DNA from: Planctomicrobium sp.
Lineage (GTDB): Bacteria > Planctomycetota > Planctomycetia > Planctomycetales > Planctomycetaceae
Assembly: GCA_018659505.1 (NCBI GenBank)
Contig: JABJMI010000331.1
Span: 1-14,398, forward strand
Length of the DNA stretch: 14,398 bases
Direction of reading: 5' to 3'
Shown here: positions 7,135-14,340 of the stretch, piece by piece
How positions within the stretch are numbered: the first letter of the stretch is position 1
Layout of the letters: each line of letters begins with the position of its first letter
Notes under the pieces: model-generated
Told to the model about the DNA's origin: nothing
Databases searched by the model: none
Seen by the model: only the letters and a program-made list of their open reading frames with translations
Translations under genes and position numbers: made by a program

Positions 7135-8421
7135 ATGCAGAATCCGCAGCGTCCAACACAACCTGAACGCATTTACAACCGACAATTCTGGCTTGCATTC
7201 GTCGCGAATGTGATGCTTGTGACTTCGAGTGCGCTGACGTTTCGCTTTGCTGAGTTTGTAAAGTTTTTAGGAGGAACCGAAGAGACGACGGGCTTCATCA
7301 TCAGTGTCGGGCTTGTTGGATCTCTCTTTTTTCGTGCATTTCTTGGTCAAGCAATCGACCAATTGGGCATTCGGAAAATCTGGATCGTTTGTTCTTTGAT
7401 CAATGTCAGCGGTTCCTTTCTTATTCTAACTGCACCAGATGTCGGGTTTCAGATCTATGCCGCACGAATCATCTTCGTGATCGGTCTCTCAGGGATGTTC
7501 GCGTCTTCGGTCTCGCACATACAGAATCTTGCTCCCCTGGAACGGCGTACAGAAATCATCGGCACCTTCGGAGCGAGTGGATTCGTCGGCATGATCTGCG
7601 GTGCTCAACTTGGGGACATCATTTTTCACACCTACCCTGAGAGCCATTTACTTTATTACGTCCTCTTTGGAATGTCGTTCTTGTTTGGGGTGCTCCACAT
7701 GGGACTTGCTATCTGGCTGACATCCGGTGAAAGACATGAAAGCCGCTCGCTGACACCGCCGATTCACAAACTGATGTTTCGTTACTGGCCCGGGATTGTC
7801 TTACTCGTCACCGTCATGATGGGAATGGGTTTCGCTGTCACAATGACGTTTTTGACTCGTTACTCTACGGAACTCGGACTGGGGGGGATTCGAACTTTCT
7901 TTACCGCCTATGCAATCACTGCTTTCACTATGCGCATGATTGCCCGCCAATGGAGTCGAACCATTGGCAGACATCGTATGATCATCATGGGATTGACTAG
8001 CCACGCGGTCGGTCATTTCCTCATGACCTTCGTCTCGACCGATTGGCAGTTCATTCTACCAGCGATAGGTCTCGGATTTGGTCACGCATTACTGTTTCCA
8101 TGTGTTGTCTCCATGGGAGCAGGGTCATTTCCAGAACAGTTTCGTGGAACCGGAACAACTCTCACACTCGCAGCGATCGACTTTGGAACGATCCTGACCG
8201 CTCCTCTCCTCGGATGGATTATCGATCACCACGGCTTCCACCAAATGTTTTACTTTGTCAGTGGAACAATGATCACCGGAGCGATTTCGTTTGCCGTTCT
8301 GACGGCGAAAACTGTCGATACGGATGTCGATGTCCCAAGAAAGAAAAAAAGAAAACATCCCAGAACACTCCCCAGACCCAGAGTTGAATCCCTGCAAGCA
8401 ACGACAAGCCAGCAAAGTTAA
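7135..8421 (+). CDS. Major facilitator superfamily transporter
   Basis: The product is a 12-helix MFS protein of 428 residues from the ATG at 7135. The loop after the second helix carries GQAIDQLGIRKIWI, the family's motif A (G-x3-D-x2-G-x-R), at about 71-84. A soluble loop near the middle (GERHESRSLTPP) divides the halves, and the C-terminus is a basic tail (KKKRKHP). The frame also opens at a GTG at 7045, which would add 30 residues without MFS features; the ATG sits 19 residues before the first helix and is preferred, although neither start has a well-spaced ribosome binding site. The substrate cannot be read from sequence; it resembles drug or sugar efflux-type MFS proteins. No partner gene is adjacent on this strand, so it is probably transcribed alone. 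Confidence 0.85.
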   Translation: MQNPQRPTQPERIYNRQFWLAFVANVMLVTSSALTFRFAEFVKFLGGTEETTGFIISVGLVGSLFFRAFLGQAIDQLGIRKIWIVCSLINVSGSFLILTAPDVGFQIYAARIIFVIGLSGMFASSVSHIQNLAPLERRTEIIGTFGASGFVGMICGAQLGDIIFHTYPESHLLYYVLFGMSFLFGVLHMGLAIWLTSGERHESRSLTPPIHKLMFRYWPGIVLLVTVMMGMGFAVTMTFLTRYSTELGLGGIRTFFTAYAITAFTMRMIARQWSRTIGRHRMIIMGLTSHAVGHFLMTFVSTDWQFILPAIGLGFGHALLFPCVVSMGAGSFPEQFRGTGTTLTLAAIDFGTILTAPLLGWIIDHHGFHQMFYFVSGTMITGAISFAVLTAKTVDTDVDVPRKKKRKHPRTLPRPRVESLQATTSQQS

Positions 8422-8461
8422 GCGTTCACAGGCTTGGATTCAGGCTTTCAATAAATGTTTA

Positions 8462-8498
8462 GACAGGATGAACATGATTTACAGGATAAGATAAAAGC
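8462..8498 (+). repeat. 37-bp dispersed repeat, copy A
   Basis: Begins GACAGGATGAACATGATTTA and matches the reverse complement of 14150-14186 at 33 of 37 bases. It lies 40 bp after the MFS stop codon. The sequence between the two copies is unrelated, so this is a dispersed intergenic repeat and not the end of one element. Confidence 0.7.
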
Positions 8499-8499
8499 T

Positions 8500-8521
8500 A
8501 TTACGTTCTTAGAAGCGTAAT
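8500..8521 (+). other. Hairpin downstream of the MFS gene
   Basis: ATTACG (8500-8505) pairs with CGTAAT (8516-8521); inner TTC/GAA adds three pairs with one bulged base and a TTA loop. There is no following T run, so termination is only possible, not shown. It directly follows the 37-bp repeat. Confidence 0.3.
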
Positions 8522-8628
8522 CAATGATTATCTAACCAATCAATTATCGTCTCATGCACGGCTTCATGGTGAGTATGAGAGACGACTACAGATTTGCCGT
8601 CGTTCGTTGGTTTCCATTGTCCGTTTCT
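8521..8628 (-). pseudogene. Possible gene remnant, C-terminal fragment
   Basis: The reverse strand is open for 35 codons and then a TGA (8521-8523). The translation, containing NGQWKPTNDGKSVVVS followed by HTHHEAVHETIIDWLDNH, reads like the end of a real protein, but the frame has no start codon and is closed by a TGA at 8629-8631. It may be the tail of a decayed gene. A chance open frame of this length is also quite possible. Function unknown. Confidence 0.2.
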
Positions 8629-8675
8629 TCATTCTTCTCAAAATTAGCCTGTTAAACTGCCTGAAGAATCATAGA

Positions 8676-8711
8676 ATGATAGCTCCCACTAATCTAATTA
8701 AGGGCTATCAT
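8676..8711 (+). promoter_or_regulatory. Leader inverted repeat next to the start of the STN-like gene
   Basis: ATGATAGC (8676-8683) and GCTATCAT (8704-8711) are perfect 8-bp inverted arms with a 20-base spacer. The second arm fills the space between a TTAAGGG ribosome binding site (8698-8704) and the ATG at 8714. A stem here would occlude ribosome loading, so translational control or an operator is plausible but unproven. Confidence 0.4.
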
Positions 8712-8713
8712 CT

Positions 8714-9841
8714 ATGACGCGTCCAATCACATCAACTCTTAAAAAAATTTGTCTGACTCTGATTGTCACGCAAGTTTTTTCCCAAGCTGTTCTGGCACAA
8801 TCGACTCCACAACTGAATCGAAAATTCGCTAAGAAAGTGACGGTCGAGATCAAAGACGAACCAATCGGCAAGTTTTTGAATCAACTTGCCGAGGAAAATA
8901 AAGTCACGATTGAAATCGATACAGAAGCACTTGCCGACGACGGATACTCAGTGGATGAAACGATTTCGCTGTCTTTGAAGAATGTTTCTTTATTCACGGT
9001 CGTCAAACTCGCTGGGGAAAGTTTGGAGTTCACCTGTTTGCCCAAGGGAAATGGATTGTTTATCACGACTCATCTCGCTGCGCAAGATGCTCTCTATGAA
9101 AGGCAGTACAATTTGCCCTGGATTCAGATGTTGAGAGTTGACTCTCGATCCGTAGCAGCAGCGCTTGAGCAAACGACTCCTGGTCCATGGATGACAATTG
9201 ATGGAGAGGGCGGTGAATTCACAGCGATTGGACCAGCGGCTTATAAGATTTCACAAGACTGGGAAAACCATCAGGTCATTGAAAGCATCTTGCTTCAAAT
9301 CGAATCAATTGTTCGTGGTAGAGGCGTCACAGTAGGTTCTCCTGCCGAGCGGGCAATCATGAAGTCCCTTCAAAAAAGTGTTGACCAAGTAGAAGGAGAG
9401 TCAACAATCACTGAATACTTGGACAAACTCCTCGCTTCGAATGAGATCAATTTCTGGTTGGATCGCAGCGAACTTAGCAATGAAGGGATCGCCTCTGATG
9501 TCATGCTTAACTTTAGTGCAGGAAAAAGACCTGTCTTCGCACACTTAATGGAAGCTTTAAAACCGCATGGAATGGTGCCGTATGTGGAAGGGGAAGTGGT
9601 TAAGATCACAACCAGTCTCGCTGCCGAAGCCTCAACAGTGACACGAGTATATGATGTACGGAAGCAAGTCCGGCAAGTTGGCTCAACGGTAGCAGTCATT
9701 GATGTTCTTCAGAAAACAGCAGGCACAGGACCATGGTTTGGGGTTGAAATGGAAGGTGGTGAGGTGGGTGAAGTTGGTCCACTAATTATCATCGAACACA
9801 ACCGGCAGGCTCATCAAGTTATTCAAGAAGCACTGAAGTAA
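8714..9841 (+). CDS. Exported protein with tandem STN/secretin-N-like units
   Basis: The 375-residue product begins with a signal peptide (basic KK at 10-11, hydrophobic 12-27, probable cleavage after VLA at 26-28). Two related units follow. Unit 1 (about 41-194) runs from KVTVEIKDEPIGKFLNQLAE to HQVIESIL. Unit 2 (about 220-375) runs from a matching helix (STITEYLDKLL) to HQVIQEAL. Both contain a GPW + acidic/glycine hairpin: GPWMTIDGEGGEFTAIGP (157-174) and GPWFGVEMEGGEVGEVGP (339-356). The opening of unit 1 resembles STN/secretin N-domains, small periplasmic alpha-beta modules. There is no secretin channel or TonB region. ATG 8714 is supported by TTAAGGG at 8698-8704. It is followed after 42 bp by an exported metallopeptidase-like gene, so both may form an operon. 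Specific role unknown. Confidence 0.8.
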   Translation: MTRPITSTLKKICLTLIVTQVFSQAVLAQSTPQLNRKFAKKVTVEIKDEPIGKFLNQLAEENKVTIEIDTEALADDGYSVDETISLSLKNVSLFTVVKLAGESLEFTCLPKGNGLFITTHLAAQDALYERQYNLPWIQMLRVDSRSVAAALEQTTPGPWMTIDGEGGEFTAIGPAAYKISQDWENHQVIESILLQIESIVRGRGVTVGSPAERAIMKSLQKSVDQVEGESTITEYLDKLLASNEINFWLDRSELSNEGIASDVMLNFSAGKRPVFAHLMEALKPHGMVPYVEGEVVKITTSLAAEASTVTRVYDVRKQVRQVGSTVAVIDVLQKTAGTGPWFGVEMEGGEVGEVGPLIIIEHNRQAHQVIQEALK

Positions 9842-9883
9842 GGTTTAAATGCGTTTCTTTGCTTCTCATCAATTGGACGTTTC

Positions 9884-11137
9884 ATGATTTATAAATTACC
9901 CGCCATATTGATACTTAGTTGTCTCTCATCGTTTCGAGTTGCGAATTCTCAAGATACGCCCGCGGCAGCGAATCCGGTCGAAGCGGCAGCGATTCAATTC
10001 TCTCTCACGGCGGAAGAGTTTGAAAGTTTAATCGATCAGAAAGCGGACCTTCTCTTTACGACCGGAAAGAAAGAAGAAGACGTCACGATTACCGGTTTTG
10101 CTACGATCAAATCGGGGGATCGTTTCAGCTTAGTGAAATACAAAACGGAGGACTCGCCGCGCGAGAAACGCCTCGCTTCAATGAAACTGTTTCAGCTGAC
10201 GGTTGGCGAGAAAACATACACAGCAAACTATTTGCCATCTGTCCGGGCGTCCGCTTTGCAAGATGTCGAACAGCTTAGAGAAGACATTGAAAGCCGATTG
10301 AATGGACAGAGGGAACAGTTATGGTCACCGACCTCCAAAGAGGATATGGAGAAATATGTTCTTGAAGAGAAAGAGTTCCTCAAAAAAGTCGGTGAGCATT
10401 TTCCCAATCGAGGGATGCAATTTTATGAGACGGAATACTTCCTGTTCTTTACTGACTTTCCACCGAACCAAGTCGCACCTTATCTCGCGAATTTAGACAA
10501 GATGAATGAAGTGCTCGGTCAGTCGTTCGGATTCGCTCCGGGACAGAATATCTGGCGCGGGAAAGCAGTCGTCGTTGCCTTTGTCGACCAAGTTGCCTTT
10601 CAGGAATTTGAACGAGAGTTAATGAACAACCCAGAAACAGGAGAAGCACAAGGTCTCTGTCACTCGTTCGGAAGTGGTCGTGTCGTGGTCGGCTGCTATC
10701 GTGGGGGTGACCCATCTTACTTCGCTGCTCTTCTGGTGCATGAAACCTCACATGGATATTGTCATCGCTATCTCTCAACGGTTCATATCCCTTCTTGGAT
10801 CAACGAAGGTCTTGCAGAATGGGTTGCGTCGAAAGCTGTTCCCCGAGAACGTGAAATGAACCGTCGCCGACAGGAAGCGACAACACGACTTCGACAAACG
10901 GGAACTCTCGAAGGCGTCCTCAGCAACAGAGTCAGCGGACACTGGCAGTACGGAGCGGCTCACTCAATGGTCGACCTATTGATTCGCGAAAACCCACAAC
11001 AGTTTCGCCTCTTCTTCAACGGCATCAAACACGGTCTTCCCTGGGAAGACAGCCTCGTCCGCGCCTACGGAGCAACCCCCGCCGACTTGGTCAGACTCTA
11101 TGGTCGGGCGATTGGCGTTCCGAATTTAGGACCGTAG
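9884..11137 (+). CDS. Exported HExxH metallopeptidase-like protein
   Basis: The 417-residue product has a hydrophobic N-terminus (about 4-22) consistent with a signal peptide ending near VANSQ. Residues 23-170 are charged and helical. The catalytic region contains H286-E-T-S-H290 and, 18 residues later, E308 in NEGLAEW, the order of a gluzincin zinc site (two His and a downstream Glu, with E287 as the catalytic base). After it comes a helical tail with HWQYGAAHSMVDLL (353-366), similar to DUF1570-type planctomycete proteins. The site is intact, so peptidase activity is plausible, but no substrate can be named. It lies 42 bp after the STN-like gene on the same strand, which suggests co-expression in the periplasm. 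The ATG at 9884 overlaps the stop of a tiny upstream frame. It converges with the hydrolase gene, leaving 11 bp. Confidence 0.8.
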   Translation: MIYKLPAILILSCLSSFRVANSQDTPAAANPVEAAAIQFSLTAEEFESLIDQKADLLFTTGKKEEDVTITGFATIKSGDRFSLVKYKTEDSPREKRLASMKLFQLTVGEKTYTANYLPSVRASALQDVEQLREDIESRLNGQREQLWSPTSKEDMEKYVLEEKEFLKKVGEHFPNRGMQFYETEYFLFFTDFPPNQVAPYLANLDKMNEVLGQSFGFAPGQNIWRGKAVVVAFVDQVAFQEFERELMNNPETGEAQGLCHSFGSGRVVVGCYRGGDPSYFAALLVHETSHGYCHRYLSTVHIPSWINEGLAEWVASKAVPREREMNRRRQEATTRLRQTGTLEGVLSNRVSGHWQYGAAHSMVDLLIRENPQQFRLFFNGIKHGLPWEDSLVRAYGATPADLVRLYGRAIGVPNLGP

Positions 11138-11148
11138 GCTTTGATTTC

Positions 11149-12048
11149 TCATTCTACTTTCTGAAGAGCCTCTTCCAGAAATTGTATCAATCTTTGTTCG
11201 TATTCATCTTTTGCAAACTGATGCAAGTCAACGTGAGCAGCACCTTTGACTAGCCACATTTTTTTGCGAGCGGTCACTGCTTCATACATAGTGCGGGTTT
11301 CATCGGCAGTCGTGTGAGGGTCTGCATCGCCAGACATAATGAAGACGGGGCAATTGACTTTGGGGAGAGCATCGATTGGGCGAATCTCTTCAGCGTCTAT
11401 CCCTAAGCGAGAATGTAGCTGAAACAGAAGTATTTCAGCCGGGAGATACGATGCAATTCCGAGGCGAGCATTGACTCTGTTGTGAACTGCATTACGAATT
11501 GTTGGGAAGACCGATTCGAGAATGATTGCATCGATATCTTTAGGGTTTGACAGTAAGGTCGCTGCTCCTCCTAAAGAGACACCAAGCACAGCGATCTTTT
11601 CATGGGGATGGGCGTTCGCTGCGAAGTCAATGGCTGCTTGAACATCATGCTTCTCTAATACTCCCATCGTGATCGTTTCGCCAGTGCTCTCACCATGCGA
11701 TTGAAAGTCGATCATCACAATGGAGTAACCGACATGGTAAAGAAATCGAGCGCGGTCCAGCATTCTAAGTCGAGACTCTCTGATCCCGTGCAATAAGAGA
11801 ACTACTCCCTTTGAGTTTTCTGCATGGCAATGCCAGCCAGCGACTGTCTCTCCCGAATCGGAATCAAGAGTGATTGCAACTGCTGGAAAGTCAGTAGGGG
11901 GCTTGCCGATATAAAGAGGTTTGGGAGCGATAAGTTGACTGGCAACATTCCAGGAAATCGCGACAGCGAGGCAAACCGCGATCAATAGACCTACCAAGAT
12001 TCTACGTAGAACTTTGGAAGTCGTTAAGAATCTTAACCTCGACATCAT
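11149..12048 (-). CDS. Membrane-anchored alpha/beta hydrolase
   Basis: The 299-residue product has one N-terminal hydrophobic helix (about 16-36, LVGLLIAVCLAVAISW) preceded by Arg/Lys residues, then an alpha/beta-hydrolase fold. Visible motifs are the oxyanion strand VVLLLHGIRESR (82-93), the nucleophile elbow G156-V-S158-L-G160-G161, an acid site in SGDADPHT (D243 or D241), and GAAHVDLH with H272. Together they form a complete Ser-Asp-His triad. The pattern resembles the BEM46/FrsA-like peptidase or esterase group; the natural substrate is unknown. The domain is probably outside the cytoplasm, tethered to the membrane. Two adjacent ATG codons (12048 and 12045) make the exact start uncertain by one residue, and no ribosome binding site is evident. 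The TPR gene lies 107 bp upstream on the same strand and could be co-transcribed. Confidence 0.85.
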   Translation of the reverse strand: MMSRLRFLTTSKVLRRILVGLLIAVCLAVAISWNVASQLIAPKPLYIGKPPTDFPAVAITLDSDSGETVAGWHCHAENSKGVVLLLHGIRESRLRMLDRARFLYHVGYSIVMIDFQSHGESTGETITMGVLEKHDVQAAIDFAANAHPHEKIAVLGVSLGGAATLLSNPKDIDAIILESVFPTIRNAVHNRVNARLGIASYLPAEILLFQLHSRLGIDAEEIRPIDALPKVNCPVFIMSGDADPHTTADETRTMYEAVTARKKMWLVKGAAHVDLHQFAKDEYEQRLIQFLEEALQKVE

Positions 12049-12155
12049 TCAGTATTTTTCACGAACAGCGTATTGAATTAGAAGAGTAGTGAACTCTCAG
12101 AAGCTTAAATCAAGATTGCTAACAGGTAGGTACGCAGGAGCTGCTCTACTAGAAC

Positions 12156-13081
12156 TTAATTGCCGCTTGGAGCGAACTTTCTCGCCATTTCGAGGTCAGC
12201 TTCAGCCTTTTCAATTTCTCCCAAAATTTTGTAAGTCGTTGCACGATACTGGTAGGCAATTGCAAACTTGGGGTCGATTTCAATGCATTTGCTGAAGTTT
12301 TGAATTGCTTTCTCAAATTCTTTCATCTGGCCGTATAAAGTCCCCCGTATGTGGTATGCCATTTTATAATCTGGATGAATTTCAATAACTTTTGAAAAGT
12401 CATCAATCGCCTCTTGGGTCATCTGTTTCTTGATGAAAGCATGGGCGCGATTATTGTACGCCTTCGCTGCTCGTGGATCGATTTCGATGACTTTGGTGTA
12501 ATCTGCAATTGCTTTGTCGAATTGATTCAGGTTACGATAAGTGACGCCTCGATTGTAGTAAGCCCCTGAACTTGTCGGATCAAGATCGATTGCTTTGGAA
12601 AAGTCATCGATTGCTTTTTTCGATTCTCCCAGCTTGTCGAAAAGGATGCCACGATTTCCGAATGCAGCCGTATAGGTCTGATCTAATTCAATCGCTCGAC
12701 TGTAATCAGAAATCGCTTTCTTTAACATCTTCAGTTCACTCAGAGCGATTCCACGTCTGAAAAAGGTCTCTGCATCTTCAGGGTTCAGTTCGATGAGTCG
12801 ATTAAAATCGGCAAGCGCCTTCTTCCACTCATTCAGATGGGTGTATGAATAGGCACGATAACTGAGGGCATTAGCAAACTCAGGATTGATTTCAATTGCC
12901 TTTGAGTAGCGGTCCACTGCTTTTTATATTCGCCTTCTCGAGCGAATAATGCTCCGGCATCTAAATACTCGACAGCTTTTTCGAGTTCAGAATCTGACTG
13001 TCCCAGCACGACTGAAAACATGATGAAGCATAGCGAGGTTGCATGAATGGAAATTCGGTTGATTTGATTTATGTTCCGCAT
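12156..13081 (-). CDS. Exported TPR-repeat protein with an apparent one-base frameshift
   Basis: Two frames together encode one protein. The first starts at the ATG at 13081 with a signal-like N-terminus (hydrophobic SLCFIMFSVVLG before QSDSE) and enters a TPR (EYLDAGALFAREGEYKK). It must then shift at an A run (T run on the plus strand at 12921-12925). The second frame continues with AVDRYSKAIEINPE to a stop at 12156. One extra A at 12921-12925 would join them into about 308 residues with eight regular 34-residue TPRs, each ending near IEIDP or similar. TPR solenoids bind proteins; no partner is shown. Without the shift the reading ends early (or the second frame could begin at GTG 12917 with no signal). 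The cause may be a sequencing error, a real mutation or slippage. Confidence 0.75.
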
Positions 13082-13120
13082 ATGCCAGACCGGTTTTCTC
13101 TTTGAAATGATAAACTGGTA

Positions 13121-13135
13121 GCCAGAGTGACTGGC
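13121..13135. other. Small hairpin in the gap upstream of the TPR gene
   Basis: GCCAG-AGTGA-CTGGC is a perfect 5-bp stem with a 5-base loop; an overlapping CTGG-TAG-CCAG stem starts a few bases earlier. It may be part of another short intergenic repeat. The remaining gap (13082-13249) shows no gene. Confidence 0.25.
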
Positions 13136-13249
13136 ACAAACCTTCTTCGTCTCACGGACGAGGTACTCGGCAGTGTCCAAATTCTGAGCAGCCTATAATC
13201 AGAACGGTAGTGATACTTGGTAGCTCAAAAATTACTACAAAGCCTTCGG

Positions 13250-13284
13250 CGAAATAATAAAAGGTACTAAGAAGGCATAGTACC
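13250..13284 (-). terminator. Intrinsic terminator of the cold-shock gene
   Basis: On the minus strand GGTACTA and TAGTACC (13284-13278 and 13269-13263) form a perfect 7-bp stem with an 8-base loop, followed directly by TTTTATTATTT. The position, 11 bp after the cold-shock stop codon, and the T-rich tail fit a rho-independent terminator. Confidence 0.7.
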
Positions 13285-13295
13285 CAATTTAGAGA

Positions 13296-13502
13296 TCAAT
13301 CGATTGGGCGCACGACTGAAGCGCGTGTTCCTTTTGGTCCATCTTCTGATTCGTATTCGACGTCTTGTCCTTCAAAGAGAGATTCGAAGGCGGCGTCTTG
13401 CACGGAAGAGACATGAAAGAATAAATCTTTATCCTGCCCTTCACCTGTAATAAAACCAAAACCTTTGTCAGAAACAATCTTCTTAATTTTGCCTCGCTGC
13501 AT
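13296..13502 (-). CDS. csp: Cold-shock domain protein (CspA family)
   Basis: The small product (68 residues from the chosen start) has the complete cold-shock domain: GKIKKIVSDKGFGFI near the start with the RNP1 core KGFGFI, and DLFFHVSSVQ with the RNP2 core LFFHV; SLFEGQDVEYES and GTRASVVRPI complete the five-stranded barrel. Such proteins bind single-stranded RNA and DNA and act as RNA chaperones. Two starts are possible: ATG at 13511 and ATG at 13502. The AAGGA at 13512-13516 touches the first but sits nine bases before the second, an ideal distance, so 13502 is preferred; the product then begins MQRGKIKK, like many family members. A strong terminator follows. Cold control via the leader cannot be judged. 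Confidence 0.92.
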   Translation of the reverse strand: MQRGKIKKIVSDKGFGFITGEGQDKDLFFHVSSVQDAAFESLFEGQDVEYESEDGPKGTRASVVRPID

Positions 13503-13511
13503 TGCAGCCAT

Positions 13512-13854
13512 TCCTTACTGAGAGCCACCGCACATTTGTTGATCGTTCTTACGAAAAACCGATGCCTCAAACTTCAAACTACTCCCGAATTCACAAACGT
13601 CGAATTGATTTAAAAGTGAAGATTAAAAAAGAAATTCATAAACCACTTTACTGCGTCGAACTCAAACATCATGTGAACTTAACAAGGTGTCGATTATACA
13701 TATCAACCCCGACTGTTCTATGTTTTTCGCTAGAAAACTTGAAAAAGATAGAAATTCAATTCCTGGCTAAATGGTGCAAATTAAGCGGTCAATAGTACAG
13801 TTTCATGTTGATACTGACGCTTTTGTTACAGGCTTCGTATTGCTTTGAACAACC
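13512..13854. other. AT-rich upstream region of the cold-shock gene, no gene
   Basis: The region probably holds the leader and promoter of the cold-shock gene on the minus strand, but I see no convincing promoter hexamers. A plus-strand open frame crosses it (13502-13795), with basic and irregular composition, and is judged spurious. Confidence 0.4.
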
Positions 13855-13865
13855 ACGAAACACAC

Positions 13866-14225
13866 AAATGACACGAAAGAAAGCTGCGACTGACAGAACA
13901 TCCTCCGGTACGAGTGAACCTGGTAACCGTTCACGACCTCTGTTTGAAATTAATGAACAGAAGGACGCTAAGGGAGCAGAGAAATCTTTTGATCAACAGC
14001 CTACTACTAGGATAGGGAAACAACATGAATCCACGTGAAACACAAAGTGGCTTCATAAACAGAACTTCAAGAATCCTCTGCTCTCTCTGCTGCCTGCTGT
14101 TCAATCCTTTTCCGTGAAAAGTTACGAGTTCTGTTTGCCGATACAATTGGCTTTCATTTTATCCCGTAAATCATGTTCATCCGGTCTCTTTTCTTTCAGG
14201 TGATTCATTCTTTTCGTGGTCATTT
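13866..14225. repeat. Nested inverted-repeat region (decayed palindromic element)
   Basis: Outer arms: AAATGACACGAAAGAA (13866-13881) and the reverse complement of 14207-14225, AAATGACCACGAAAAGAAT, agree apart from two one-base gaps. Inner arms: 13954-13986 and the reverse complement of 14071-14103 share 25 of 33 bases, including TGAACAG and GAGCAGAG. A GTGAAC/GTTCAC hairpin lies in the left half. No coding function is seen between them. It looks like a cluster of planctomycete-type intergenic repeats or a decayed MITE-like element. Confidence 0.5.
14150..14186 (-). repeat. 37-bp dispersed repeat, copy B
   Basis: The reverse complement, starting GACCGGATGAACATGATTTA, matches copy A at 8462-8498 at 33 of 37 bases. 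It lies inside the nested inverted-repeat region, in the opposite orientation to copy A. Confidence 0.7.
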
Positions 14226-14292
14226 AAGATTATCTCTCCTTTCAATTGGGGGAACAGAAACCTGCCAAGCGACTTGTCAATAACCATGTTTT

Positions 14293-14321
14293 TTGACATT
14301 GTTGCCAGTCAAGGAAATTAA
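14293..14321 (+). promoter_or_regulatory. Candidate promoter for the gene at the right edge
   Basis: TTGACA (14293-14298) is a perfect -35 consensus, followed after 17 bp by AATTAA (14316-14321), a weak -10. It lies 19 bp before the ATG at 14341. Pattern-based only. Confidence 0.35.
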
Positions 14322-14340
14322 CGTCAGTGAATTGTTACGG

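Noticed and set aside
8043..8415. Open frames of 114 (+) and 96 (-) residues
   Set aside because: Shadow frames of the MFS gene with Ser/Arg/Cys-rich, irregular composition.
13502..13795. 97-residue plus-strand open frame
   Set aside because: It starts on the cold-shock gene's start region, has basic irregular composition and no ribosome binding site; AT-rich sequence makes chance frames likely.
13805..14146. Open frames of 77 (+) and 71 (-) residues
   Set aside because: They fall in the nested inverted-repeat region, overlap each other antisense, and follow repeat arms without protein-like patterns.
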